Assembly (NCBI GenBank): GCA_018389105.1
Contig: JACATO010001129.1
Span: 186,001 to 250,000, forward strand
DNA: 64,000 bases
Direction: 5' to 3'
Source of the DNA: Nautilus pompilius
Taxonomy: Eukaryota; Mollusca; Cephalopoda; Nautilida; Nautilidae
Each line of letters begins with the position of its first letter. The first letter of the stretch is position 1. Below, piece after piece: positions 40,501 to 48,038 of this stretch. The position numbers and the translations under genes were made by a program. The notes under the pieces are model-generated. The model did no database searches and was not told the DNA's origin. It saw nothing but the letters and a program-made list of their open reading frames with translations.

Positions 40501-40886
40501 CCATTCACAAACATTACACCTTCATCACAGCTCCCATTGGCAAGTTCATCTTCATCCCTTGCCGAACTTTTCCCATCTTTGGATTTCCTGTTTCTTTTAC
40601 ACTTCTGAAACTCATGCAGTTTTGTATCACTCTTGATATTAGAAAACCCAAATGAGTTATTTCTCGTGACACCCTCCAATTTTCTCTTCCTTGACATCAA
40701 GTTAAAGCGTGGCACATTACGACCACAGTTATTCATGCTGTCCTTCAGTGCTACATCTGCACTTTCCCCCCATTTGGAGTAACTCTTGTTCTCTTGACCA
40801 GGAGATTTTCGAAGCAGCTTATCAAACTGATGAGATGATTTCACAAAGTATCCAATCAAGTCCTTTTGTTTTGGCACTGCAGACAT
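10517..40886 (-). CDS. ATAD5: ATAD5/Elg1 PCNA-unloading clamp-loader subunit, whole gene
   Basis: Large subunit of the nuclear Elg1-RFC2-5 complex, which unloads PCNA (including ubiquitinated PCNA) from DNA after replication. Sixteen coding exons were joined by GT-AG sites. Phases agree at every junction and the total is 4,995 nt (1,664 aa; the human protein is about 1,840 aa). Order of parts: PIP-box QKDLIGYF at residues 7-14; a low-complexity N-terminal half with family motifs SYEEYL (about 217-222) and VADVHPEP; LRRAFLMSGLPDEVKRQ; LLWTEKYQPRH just before the AAA+ core; Walker A GPHGVGKT (967-974); FEVNAS; Walker B LILFDE (to 1139); sensor 1 TATDPNF (from about 1168); LQFWVESGGG; and a C-terminal tail ending FHYFNSINFPL then a stop. 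The start ATG is the first one after a good acceptor at 40915/40916, so an upstream untranslated exon is likely. The reading frame stays open to that acceptor, so a longer N-terminus is possible. Confidence 0.95.
10911..10950. repeat. Perfect 14-bp hairpin in ATAD5 intron 15
   Basis: TAACCAGATGTTTA (10911-10924) and TAAACATCTGGTTA (10937-10950) around a 12-nt A-rich loop. No run of T follows. It may be a relic of a small inverted-repeat element. Confidence 0.7.
13037..13192 (-). CDS. ATAD5: ATAD5 exon 15
   Basis: The acceptor is CTCTCTATTGCAG and the donor AGAAG|GTAGGA. It encodes QFVRQKALENIMHNLPLHVQ and then YTDYLPVLRDISRMEWLRQ, equivalent to the vertebrate 'IIEYLPTLRNICKTEKLKEQ'. Entry phase 2, exit phase 2. 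The single-base completion of the split codons gives Lys and Arg, as expected. Confidence 0.94.
13193..15424 (-). other. ATAD5 intron 14
   Basis: AT-rich; no exon or recognisable element inside. Intron 13 (16147-17656) is likewise plain. Confidence 0.6.
15425..16146 (-). CDS. ATAD5: ATAD5 exon 14 (C-terminal region)
   Basis: The acceptor is TGTTGTTTTTACAG and the donor AGAAA|GTAAGT. It encodes a long poorly conserved stretch (EDGCPSFTEAARVQKCC at the start) ending in a helical part, LRSFLQSQEEIALALRAEAV, corresponding to the collar helices of ATAD5. The sequence CSMARFYDSCSASDSMLL matches the vertebrate 'SEFMDNMSFLDALL' block in position and pattern. Exit phase 2. Confidence 0.88.
17657..18118 (-). 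CDS. ATAD5: ATAD5 exon 13 (AAA+ lid and start of collar region)
   Basis: The acceptor is GATCCTTATTACAG, preceded by a CT-rich microsatellite that serves as polypyrimidine tract; the donor is AGAAG|GTAAAT. It encodes VISLVENVRIDAG and LRSCLLNLQFWVESGGG (human: SILYLQFWIRSGGG), then a variable segment and MESCFGLSPS. Both ends are phase 0. Confidence 0.95.
18759..18917 (-). CDS. ATAD5: ATAD5 exon 12 (Walker B remainder and sensor 1)
   Basis: The acceptor is TTTTTTCTTTAG and the donor ACG|GTAAGA. It begins VDVVLEEDRGFWAAIQHFM and contains LTKRPIILTATDPNF, the sensor-1 strand, then FDGDFESLNFRTPAT. It is very close to the vertebrate 'TTKRPVILTTSDPTF'. Both ends are phase 0. Confidence 0.96.
19216..19379 (-). 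CDS. ATAD5: ATAD5 exon 11 (first half of Walker B)
   Basis: The acceptor is GGATTTTGCAG and the donor GACGAA|GTAATT. A basic linker (NLKKKATKRSFP) is followed by LSSISLILFDE, the beta-strand and acidic pair of Walker B. The intron falls directly after the DE pair, so the motif is split between exons 11 and 12. Human has FEEVD at this place; here it is FDEVD. Entry phase 1, exit phase 0. Confidence 0.93.
19846..20760 (+). mobile_element. hAT-derived repeat (copy 1) in ATAD5 intron 10
   Basis: Homologous to 31232-31312 plus 33590-34560. The middle contains a worn hAT C-terminal dimerisation domain; the LMFLHYNLK-like end near 20,370-20,400 is recognisable. Opposite in orientation to ATAD5. Confidence 0.65.
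21425..21762 (+). mobile_element. tRNA-derived SINE in ATAD5 intron 10
   Basis: The head has an A-box-like TTGCAGTGATTAGC and B-box-like GGTTTTAGTTCCC about 40 nt apart. The body contains GTGAGTTTCCTCCCACATCT and the A-rich tail is CAACAAAAACTACTTAAG. Typical SINE layout; the family is not identified. Confidence 0.6.
21936..22097 (-). CDS. ATAD5: ATAD5 exon 10 (variable insert in the AAA+ domain)
   Basis: The acceptor is TTTTTTTCCTGCAG and the donor AAAG|GTATCT. It encodes an acidic and polar insert (SLFGNQSSEASDGG, PDVDDEH) between FEVNAS and Walker B, the place where ATAD5 proteins carry a long poorly conserved insertion. Entry phase 1, exit phase 1. Confidence 0.88.
22220..22349 (-). CDS. 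ATAD5: ATAD5 exon 9 (FEVNAS box)
   Basis: The acceptor is TTGTATTATTTAG and the donor TTAG|GTAACA. It reads VFEVNASMCRNGKRILTQLQ followed by EATQSHQV. FEVNAS and EATQSHQV are shared exactly with vertebrate ATAD5. Entry phase 0, exit phase 1. Confidence 0.95.
23791..23954 (-). CDS. ATAD5: ATAD5 exon 8 (Walker A)
   Basis: The acceptor is TTTCTTTGAAG and the donor TCAG|GTAAGA. It carries an acidic stretch (ENSENEDDQ) and then LISGPHGVGKTATVYALAQE, the P-loop that binds ATP. The lysine and threonine of GKT are intact. Entry phase 1, exit phase 0. Confidence 0.96.
24825..25001 (-). CDS. ATAD5: ATAD5 exon 7 (start of AAA+ core)
   Basis: The acceptor is CTGTTTAAAG and the donor AGTG|GTAAGT. It encodes CDLLWTEKYQPRHSMEVLGN, the family's box preceding the nucleotide-binding fold, then KKLKSWLLEWKNR, matching the vertebrate 'KKLHSWLKDWKRR'. 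Entry phase 1, exit phase 1. Confidence 0.95.
26160..27273 (-). pseudogene. mariner remnant (HSMAR1-like ends) in ATAD5 intron 6
   Basis: The left end reads TTAGGTTGTTACAAAAGTTT, the type of terminus seen in HSMAR1-like mariners. Minus-strand fragments include KHGSRTQQMNAQYY (HTH region), LLHDNAHPHVAKVTLQKLN (second Asp) and HPAYSPDLSPTDYHLFKHLD (third Asp). The right inverted repeat was not found. Many frameshifts. Confidence 0.85.
27881..28084 (-). CDS. ATAD5: ATAD5 exon 6 (charged linker)
   Basis: The acceptor (ACTAAAAG|TA) is weak, but it is the only nearby one that keeps the frame open; the alternative 9 nt downstream runs into a stop. The donor CAAG|GTAGAC is good. The peptide is charged (VEIIEESVKRN, KIKRKSRKKES, KDEQKEAFKQEK), like the variable linker just before WTEKYQP in other ATAD5 proteins. 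Entry phase 1, exit phase 1. Confidence 0.75.
29461..29608 (-). CDS. ATAD5: ATAD5 exon 5
   Basis: The acceptor is GTTTCTTCCAG and the donor GCTG|GTAGGT. It encodes NFRGHCELSQQTIQLLLQEI and ends ...LVARKQEARQEFAA, alignable with the vertebrate 'RKEFTEEVRNLLLEEI' helix region. Entry phase 0, exit phase 1. Confidence 0.9.
30006..30388 (-). CDS. ATAD5: ATAD5 exon 4
   Basis: The acceptor is CTTGTCTGCACAG and the donor CCAG|GTTAGC. The peptide starts GQELAPIFLKK and contains LRRAFLMSGLPDEVKRQ, the best-conserved block before the AAA+ core (human has the near-identical FLMSGLPDLLKRQ). DVWNLPEV further on corresponds to the vertebrate LWHLKPP block. Entry phase 1, exit phase 0. Confidence 0.93.
31232..31312 (+). 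repeat. hAT-derived repeat (copy 2, left part)
   Basis: Matches 19846-19960 (shared AATTTTTTTTAACAAAA, AAACTTTGTTTTG, ATTCCAAT and AACATTAAAGT). In copy 1 this part lies next to the hAT body; here about 2.3 kb intervenes. Confidence 0.55.
31795..33090 (+). pseudogene. Tigger/pogo-like transposase remnant in ATAD5 intron 3
   Basis: Plus-strand fragments: PIAGPLLCQKVQ and TIGGLHKFKNHGI (CENP-B-type DNA-binding half), LTPEQIYTMDETGLFWHCF (first Asp, about 32.09 kb), LFFKDNCSAHSG (second Asp, about 32.41 kb), and an acidic C-terminus with NFTEDNIVEWMTCDND and ISFECAIAALDKA. Several stops and frameshifts, so it is a fossil. Confidence 0.85.
33590..34560 (+). mobile_element. hAT-derived repeat (copy 2, right part) in ATAD5 intron 3
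   Basis: A plus-strand frame gives ASSIESERLFSSNGHI, then a stop, then NKKLNPQCSKVLMFLHYKLK, the hAT transposase C-terminal dimerisation signature. The sequence aligns with copy 1 in blocks along its length, up to the shared ATGAAGCCTAATAGTCA-like segment. Confidence 0.75.
34680..34947 (-). CDS. ATAD5: ATAD5 exon 3 (lysine-rich linker)
   Basis: The acceptor is TTTTAATTTTCAG and the donor GGCAG|GTGAGC. The exon starts NKAKISKAMRRVEKTK, which matches the vertebrate ATAD5 segment around 'SKNISKAKQLIEKAK'. The rest is Lys/Arg-rich and probably disordered. Entry phase 0, exit phase 1. Confidence 0.88.
35118..36030 (+). mobile_element. Tc1-like element remnant in ATAD5 intron 2
   Basis: Broken frames read MMVDACLVDTSCSKTPVIQV, then VYQQWQKVMKISAVKGSCG (HTH region), later WSDKSCF and YFQDNTVPIHDVH, the second catalytic Asp region of Tc1-type transposases. 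Frameshifts and stops throughout. Orientation is opposite to ATAD5. Confidence 0.7.
37207..37264 (-). CDS. ATAD5: ATAD5 exon 2 (small basic exon)
   Basis: A 58-nt exon with acceptor TTTATGCAG and donor AAG|GTGAGT. In the frame set by exon 1 it reads QKRKNGIQLESKDPRKLHK; frame 1 hits a stop. Entry is phase 2 and exit phase 0, which fits both neighbours exactly. It encodes part of the lysine-rich linker and is too short to have been found as an open frame alone. Confidence 0.8.
37265..39327 (-). other. ATAD5 intron 1
   Basis: Contains a possible exon-like stretch at 37929-38093, which was rejected on phase grounds. No recognised repeat. Confidence 0.5.
39328..40886 (-). CDS. ATAD5: ATAD5 exon 1 (first coding exon, residues 1-519)
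   Basis: This long exon encodes the disordered N-terminal regulatory region. It opens with MSAVPKQKDLIGYF, a textbook PCNA-interacting box. Basic nuclear-localisation-like runs (RKRKLEG, KCKRNRKSKDGK, RGRKKNKPRQTKK) follow. The motif LVELSYEEYL matches a short conserved block of vertebrate ATAD5. PITNYFTK (261-268) is PIP-like without the leading Gln. DIDDIVVLGSEV (341-352) looks like a SUMO-interaction-type motif. The donor is ATG|GTAAGC and the exon ends in phase 2. Confidence 0.92.
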
Positions 40887-40913
40887 CTCTGTTATTGAAG
40901 AAACCAGTATCTG

Positions 40914-40934
40914 CCTAGATATAGATAATAATAG
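40914..40934 (-). other. Splice acceptor upstream of the ATAD5 start codon
   Basis: A T-rich tract ending CTATATCTAG lies 28 nt before the ATG. This suggests the first exon is separate and probably non-coding. No stop lies between the acceptor and the ATG in the ATAD5 frame. Confidence 0.55.
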
Positions 40935-41299
40935 GTTATTTTCATTTCCAGTACTCTGAACACACTATTACCATATTTTTCAACAAATAATTATACATAA
41001 TACTTATACTACTAGCAACAACCAAAAGAATACATTTTATTTCTTGTGTTTCAAAAGTTTCATTGTTACTTATTCCCTACCCCAAACGAGCACCTGCAGA
41101 TAATATCTTATTCATTAAATTCATTATAACTGTACGAAATTTATGCAAGATGTAAATTTGTACAAAGTTTGATAGAATAAGACCAGAAAGCTATTAACAA
41201 TGTTATTAAGAGAGAGCAGTGTTCAAGCTGATTTTCATCTCACCCTTCTGCTGAAAGTCTCAATTTAAGCATATTTTTTCCAATTACCTAATTTATTCC

Positions 41300-41890
41300 T
41301 TAGATAGTTTTTTCATTAAAAAAATGTGTGCAGTACTGAAAATAAATACGGAAACAGAATAAAAAAGTGGGTATAAAAATGAAAAATAAAATAGGATACA
41401 ATTTGCAACTCATGTGTAAAAATAAAATGCTCCATAACACAATCGTGTGTTGATATAGTACACCATGAAGGGTCGACATGCAAACAATCAGAAAGTGCCA
41501 CACCTGCAAAAAAAAACCCACAAAAAGTATATGCAGTGACATAATTGTATTGGGGTGAATACTATAGCTCCTAGAAAGGAAATATCATATGTCAAGTGTA
41601 TGGAAATCAAAATCTTGGCTAGTGAAGGCTACTTCTTGTAGCAGATTATAGACAGACTTCGTATTTCAGAAAAAGCTGTATGCAAGACTCTGAGGAGGAA
41701 ACATGAAACGTGTGTGTTAACAGTAGACAATAAGGAGAAAAATCGATGATGTTAAATAACTCAGGGTATATTCCCTGTGACAGGCAACAAACCAGTAGAG
41801 ATCGCTTTTGGTGTTAATGTTTCTTCAAAAACAGTAAGGTACACATTAGTTGGCTGTCCTTTGCATATGTGTTTTTTGATCACCTCTTTT
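41300..41890 (+). mobile_element. Tc1-like element fragment (copy A)
   Basis: Broken plus-strand frames resemble the N-terminal helix-turn-helix of Tc1-type transposases: MEIKILASEGYFL, then IIDRLRISEKAVCKTLRRKH, then GVNVSSKTVRYTLVGCPLH. The segment 41300-41760 is homologous, in inverted orientation, to 51000-51480. Confidence 0.7.
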
Positions 41891-42879
41891 GAAGATTTGC
41901 AGTTTCTACATCTGTATTTCAAGTTTCAGCTTGCTGGGTTTTTCCAATAAAGTATCTAATGGCCAGTTACCCTTTAGCCTAGATTCATTTTGCCCAGTTT
42001 AATTTGTTCAACTTTGTTCTTTTTGCCTTGGTGACTTTCTTTAAATAAAATGCAAATATTGTCGTGTCACGCACATCGTAATTTAATTTGTATAATTTTG
42101 TAGTGCAACAACTGCAATTTTGAAAAAAAATAATAAAGGTATCACTTTTTTCCAACTAAGAGGATGGGAAGTTCTGGCATAAAAAGCAATTCAAAATTCA
42201 GTGTCTACGGTAATTAATTTGAGCTGTTGGAAGAACTGTTGTAAAATACTAGTTTTTGCTTCACAACGGTGAGTAAAATGGAACTAGAGGAACTTAAAAC
42301 AGGCTCTGGGAAAATCTTTTCAGTCACAAAATGTTATGCGAAGAAAAAAATAAAGAAGAGTCTATTTCTAAAAATGTTTTAAAGACTTTTTACACCTTTG
42401 ATGTTCCCTACTCTTTTTAAATACAAAAAAAAAAAAAATTTTTTTTTTAGCTTATTATTTTAGCCAGTTATGTATTTTATTACTTATTAACCATCATTTA
42501 TAGCTAATCATAAAAAGGACAGAAACAAGCACGTGCTTACCAATGAAATGTTAAGTGCAGAAGTTTTATATTTGGCCTTATTCTACTACAGCACCATTTA
42601 ATTATATTGTTTAATAAAAGCAACTAAGATCATTCATTACACTTTTGAAATTTTAGAAGTTTATGTTGCTGGACTTTTCCTTTAAAGTTTTATTTTCATA
42701 ACCACATTTATTTTTTTAAAAAAAAACTCCATTTTAAACTCGCAACATATTTACTTTTGTTAATAGAGCAAAGAAAAAAAAGGAAATGCTGCTAGTGACT
42801 ACGCAGTAAATAAAAAAAGTAGCGATTTTAAATGTAAAGAAAGCATTAGAACTGAGAACATTTTTTTAAAAAAAATAGA

Positions 42880-45080
42880 CAACATAACACGAGAGGAGTT
42901 AAAGGCATTGCTGAAAGAAAGAAGTCACAAGTTGGAAAAGGCTGAGAAGGAAAGAGCAGAGGAGTCCCAATCTACCACTTCTACTCGTGTTCTTTATAAG
43001 TGTCCACATCTGAGAAGGCATTAAATAAATTCATGAGACCACTGTATCCCAAAGAGGAAATGTGTAGTTACAGGCCTTGTTGTGGTGCACATTGGTTTGA
43101 CCCATAAAGAAATAAACACTCCAGTTGCAGATTGTTACCTGTGTTTTACAAACAACTGGACATATCCTATACAATATCCAGCATGAAAACAAAATAAAAA
43201 TCTGGAAGAATGACAAAAAGATTAAGCTAAGGAAGCATTACTTGACTGTTTCTTAAAGACATATACCAGATTTTTTTGGAAAGTGTGAAATCAGGGTTCC
43301 TTTTCAATTTCAGTAAATTTTTATGAACTGCAGCCAAAAAAGGTTGTTATTGAAACAAATACCAGCACACCAATTAAAGTGCAAAATTTGTTTCTTATTA
43401 AAGTGTTGAAAATACCCTATGGATATTGAAGTTGCTGGTAAGATGTTCTTTGCAGTCCTTAAATTGTAATTGCTGGTAAGGAAGATGAGCTAATTTTAAG
43501 AATAATAAAAAATTTAACCCTGCTTATAGATCCAACTACCTTAGTTCAGTGGGATGTTTGGAAAACGAGCATTTATGAAAAGCAGTCCATAGCAGATGAA
43601 ACTAAAAACAATGCCAGTTTGAATGAAACAAAAAATGAAGAAAATTGGAAGTCCTGTCAAATTTATAAAAGTTAGAATGCCAACTTAAGAACTGCAGCAA
43701 AGAAATTCTAGAAAAAGTTGTTGCAGACTTGGACATGATTTTGACCCATATCAATACCAAACAAACAATAGTTTGAGAAAGACAAGAGTCTAGAAAATCG
43801 ACCAATTTTGTCTTATGAAGTAGAGAAAACCATAAATAATAGATCCTGCCAGCAAAATATTTTGAAATACTCTAATACAAAATCTTAAAAAGGATACAAC
43901 TGCAGCATTGTTTGAGGATCACAAACACTGACTGTGAAATTATTTGGAGTTTAAGAATAAGTATACAATGAAAATTCTCCATTAATTGTCTACTCAGTTT
44001 GACAAGGCCCTTGCCTACAAATTCTCTGCTACATCACATGGTAAGGAAATAGTTGATAGTATTGTGGGTAGTGCTCCAGAAAGTAATCAGCAAAGATAAA
44101 AACCAAATGATTATCCAAAATCTGTAAGTTTGCCAATGGTACTATTGCCTGAATGCCCAAGGCAAATGTACTTCACTTACCAGGGAAAAAATGAGAGCAT
44201 TTCAGGAAAACCAATAGCTGTGGGCAGACAATGATACTGCCATACCAAAGAACAAAAAGAAAATGTCCATTGCAAAAACATAATCAGCCAGTAGAGGACT
44301 TTTGAAGCTGTAAAAAAATGCAATAGATCCAAAAGTTATAGAAGTGTTATGACGACAACAGTGTTAGTTTTGAGAAAGAAGTGATGTGGTTTTTTTCATT
44401 GGTAATGCCACTGGTCATTTAAGATGATGATAATTTGGAGCACCCTGGAGAAATTGACAATGTTACTTTCTAAAGTTGTACATAGGTCTGATGGCTATCA
44501 TAGATAGCCAAAACTGGAAGACAAAATCTCCTACCAATATATAAACATTGTTTGCAAACTTTCTCCACCAGTTATTGCTGAAAACTGTGGACAGTTCATG
44601 TTTGCAGAGGAGGGGCGGACTGAGAGTATTATAGGCCCTCGGGCATAACTGTTCACTGGGCCCCTTAGTGCTGATGTCAGAGGCTACAAAGCGCCAGATA
44701 AGGGGGAGGGCGGTTTGAGGGGTGTCAATTTCAAAAAAAAACTTAAAAATTAGTTGTCTCAGACTGCATCTGGAGTATATTGGAGTATTCGTTTAATAGA
44801 ATTTATATGGGAATCTCTTGCAGCTGTGGGCCCTCGGCAGTGCCCGATTGACCGATGGCTCAGTCCGCCCCTGTTGCAGAGCTACATTGGATCTGTTTTC
44901 GGTGGTGGAATCACACATTTGTTTTTACAGAAAAATTGCGTATCATAGTTCTTAATACGAGTATTTGATGGGGTACTAAGCGGAAAGACAAGTAGGGATT
45001 CAAAAGTATTATCTTTTCCACACCTATCATTCTGGTGCTGTTCGAAGAAAAGTTGACAACTTTGACCCAGGTGAGAAATG
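42880..45080 (+). pseudogene. Decayed transposon-like gene, interrupted by a hAT MITE
   Basis: Broken plus-strand frames include LKALLKERSHKLEKAEKERA, then SEKALNKFMRPL, and later FSATSHGKEIVDSIVGSAPE and AENCGQFMFAE, continuing after the MITE as LHWICFRWWNHTF. The ATSHGK..VD.I.G motif is typical of a repeated, transposon-like protein family widespread in animal genomes that I cannot name precisely. Many stops; not functional. Confidence 0.5.
44610..44873. mobile_element. hAT-type MITE with perfect 8-bp target duplication
   Basis: 264 bp with termini GAGGGGCGGACTGAG and CTCAGTCCGCCCCTG (inverted repeats, one mismatch at the outermost base). The target duplication TTGCAGAG is perfect at 44602-44609 and 44874-44881. 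It interrupts a decayed transposon-like gene. Confidence 0.93.
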
Positions 45081-45514
45081 TCTTCTGTTTATAATGTTAC
45101 ACAGAATGCTTGTTGGTAAAACGTTAGTTTGTGGAGAGGGGTCACAGCTTTAAGGTAGTCTTCTGAATTTAACCTTGCTTTGGCAAAAATAATTATTGCT
45201 GGGGTACCTTTGTTACAACACAACAAACCCCCCCCACCCTTTTCTTTTTTAAAGCAGATACCGGAATAAGGTCTAGAGAACCACAACACTTCCCAGAACC
45301 CTGGGTGGAGAGCTTCCATTTTTCAGAGTCACACCTCACCATCATCATCAGGAAAGTGTTCTGTTGACTGGTAAAATCTCACCTTTACCCGCAGCTTCTG
45401 AATGTGTATATATATATATATATATTATATATGGTCGGAGCGACTAATAATACCCCCCCTCTCCCTCCCTGAATGTCCACCCCCCCAAATCACGGGGTAG
45501 ATCGGTATGCCGGC

Positions 45515-45560
45515 AAGGGTTGGGGTGGGGGTGGGGTTAGGGTTGGGGTGGGGGGGGAGC
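45515..45560 (+). repeat. G-rich tract, possible G-quadruplex
   Basis: Runs GGGG, GGGGG, GGGG, GGG, GGGG and an 8-G run with loops of one to three bases (GGGTTAGGG is included). It is followed by CA and GGAC microsatellites. Confidence 0.7.
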
Positions 45561-46025
45561 GGAACCCACCAGCACGGCAATCCTTGTGAACCAGTGCTGA
45601 CGGGCAAGAGCCGGGTCGTCTGCCCGAGGGGCCCAGGGGCACACACACACACACACCACACACCTGTGGGGTCGGTCGGTCCCCCCGCAGCACAGACGTG
45701 GCGGGACGGACGGACGGACGTGCTGTCAGTTACCACAGGATATATACCCGTCCGGACCAACGGTCCCCCCCCCCATTCCCTGCTTTACCTATCCAAACTT
45801 AAACACCGAAAAGAAACTCGTCAAAACGTAAGTCGGCTACTCACCGAACCGCCTCGGGAGGGGAGGAGGAGGGGAGGGGGGTTGTTTTTCTTTTTCAAAA
45901 CAATGTTGGCGCGAATGGGAAGTACGACCTTCACCGACGAGGGAGCGATAGATGGCGAATTATTCCGCAACCAAATGATACACTTATTTAAAAAAAAAAA
46001 GCTTAAGAAATGTATTTAAAATGTC

Positions 46026-46026
46026 C

Positions 46027-46061
<35 letters not shown>
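46026..46061. repeat. (ATT)n microsatellite
   Basis: About twelve ATT units. Confidence 0.95.
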
Positions 46062-46062
<1 letters not shown>

Positions 46063-47643
46063 TTACTTCAGTTAATTTTAATTTAAAAAAATACAATTAA
46101 AAATGCGTATCCGAAAATGTGTCTGCATGGCTGTGTGTGTGTGGGGGGGGTAATCCGTTAAAGTTTTCAGTAAGGGAGATAATTGCTGTTTTTATTGGAA
46201 ATCAGTATTTTCACCTGCGCCTTTTAAAATGTTTTGCTTATTTTGTCGGGCTCACCTGTGAAGAATCTCTTTCTTTTCTTTTTTTTAACGCCTGTTTGTA
46301 GTATTAGGGCAGGTTTCAGAGTATTTCCGCGGGGGAAATCTTTCGTACTGTTGATTTTATTGGCGACAGTGGAAAACAATTATCGCCCTTGCTAGCTTTC
46401 GGACTAATATAATATTAATGCTGTCAGCTGATTTTTTCCATATATAAGAAACTACCTCTGACAGTCGCAGAAAAATGCGCAGGTAAGAAAGGATGTCCGA
46501 AATTAATTACTGCCTCAGCTAACATCATCAAAGACAGCAGTTGCATATTTCTGTACTATCCCTCTATTCATCACAGACGTTTTTTTTTTTTTAAATTGAT
46601 TTCAATTTGTCACACGAATCGGTAGAAACAGCGAATTAATCCATTGTGCGTGCATGCGATTAGAAAATCTCCAACGGGTTTCAGTCGGCGATGCACCTTC
46701 AGCCCACGGCGAACTAAGTAAGGGTACCTGCTCTTCTTTGATGCTACTAAGGGCTATAACTAGGGTGTCATCATGACTTGAGAATAGAAATAAAATTATG
46801 TTGTAATTGTTCGCAGTGATAGTGCGACCCAGTTTGAAATCAGATTGATTACCTTCGTTGTTGCCTTTGTCTCTGTGGTTTTGTATAAACCGTCAATCGA
46901 AAGTTACCTCTCGCGCCGTGCTTCTGTTTTCTAAAAATGACAGTCCAAGGGACATAACTGAGTAAATTTGAATAAGAAAATAAGAAAATTTTCGTTGGTT
47001 AACAAATGGAAGGAACATAAATCATAAGTAATTTTCTAATTAGATTCTGAATAAATACGTAATAATCTAAAGCCAAATTTTATTGACAGAATTATAGCTG
47101 AGTGGGCGCGTGCAGTATTTATTGACATTAAGGAGTAGTAAACGCGATGTTTGTAAGATATTTACTGATAACGACTGACTTTAGTTATTTGCACAACCAA
47201 AGACGTTGTATTGTGCATATCTGATCACTCTGTCGTTATTTTTTGCTGGAAAAGCTTCCAAGTTCATTATATTTAAGTGTAACAAAAAAAATGTTACGTC
47301 TATGAGTTTTATTGATTCGGGTTTGATGAAGAATTTAAACCCTTTAAAACAAAAGCTTAGGACATTTTTTTTTTTTTTAAATTAATTGTTTTCGTTTTGT
47401 TAAGTTAGGCCGACGCTAGTTGTTACAGCTTCGGTAATTCGCAGTGTGAAGTCGACTACAGCTCCACATATCTCCTACGCCCTTGAAAAAATACTGGATG
47501 ATAAGCAAATTAATTAGGGATCGCGTGACCTGCAGCTGATGTTTAAAAATCTATTGCTGAAATAGTAGACGCGCTTAGTTCTAACAGACACCGGCCGAAC
47601 GTCTGTTTTCGTTTCACTTAAAGAAAATTTCTCGGTTCCTTAC

Positions 47644-47652
47644 GTCAGCCAT
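47644..47652 (-). promoter_or_regulatory. Candidate ATAD5 first-exon donor with short upstream ATG
   Basis: On the minus strand ATG-GCT-GAC is followed by GTAAGG, a possible 5' splice site. It lies in a GC-richer, CpG-containing area 6.7 kb upstream of the ATAD5 start and 180-400 nt downstream of five ETS-type sites. Spliced to the acceptor at 40915, this ATG would be out of frame with ATAD5 and give a short upstream ORF. The assignment is speculative. Confidence 0.2.
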
Positions 47653-47825
47653 TGTAAAAGAAGCAACGGTGACATCTCATCTATCCGTTCAATTAGCCTT
47701 ATTGGAATCTTTTCTTAATTGCGTATTTTATTCGTTTCCCTTTCCCTCCCCTCACGTGATTCAACCGGCTAATTTCGTTTTTTTTTTTCTTTCTCTAAAA
47801 TCTGTGATTTATTTAATGGCGCAGT

Positions 47826-48038
47826 TTCAATATATTTCAGACATCGGCATAACTTCCGGCTGCGCGTTTCAATATATTTCAGACATCGGCATAACTTCCG
47901 GCTGCGCGTTTCAATATATTTCAGACATCGGCATAACTTCCGGCTGCGCGTTTCAACATATTTCAGACAGCGGCATAACTTCCGGCTGCGTGTTTCAATA
48001 TATTTCAGACGTCGGCATAACTTCCGGCTGCGTGTAGA
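47826..48038. repeat. 42-bp minisatellite, five copies, with ETS-type sites
   Basis: Five near-identical units of about 42 bp, each containing ATTTCAGAC, CGGCATAACTTCCGG and CTGCG. The core ACTTCCGG is CCGGAAGT on the minus strand, the classic ETS/GABP site of housekeeping promoters. Open frames across this array on both strands are artefacts of the repeat length (a multiple of three). Confidence 0.9.
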
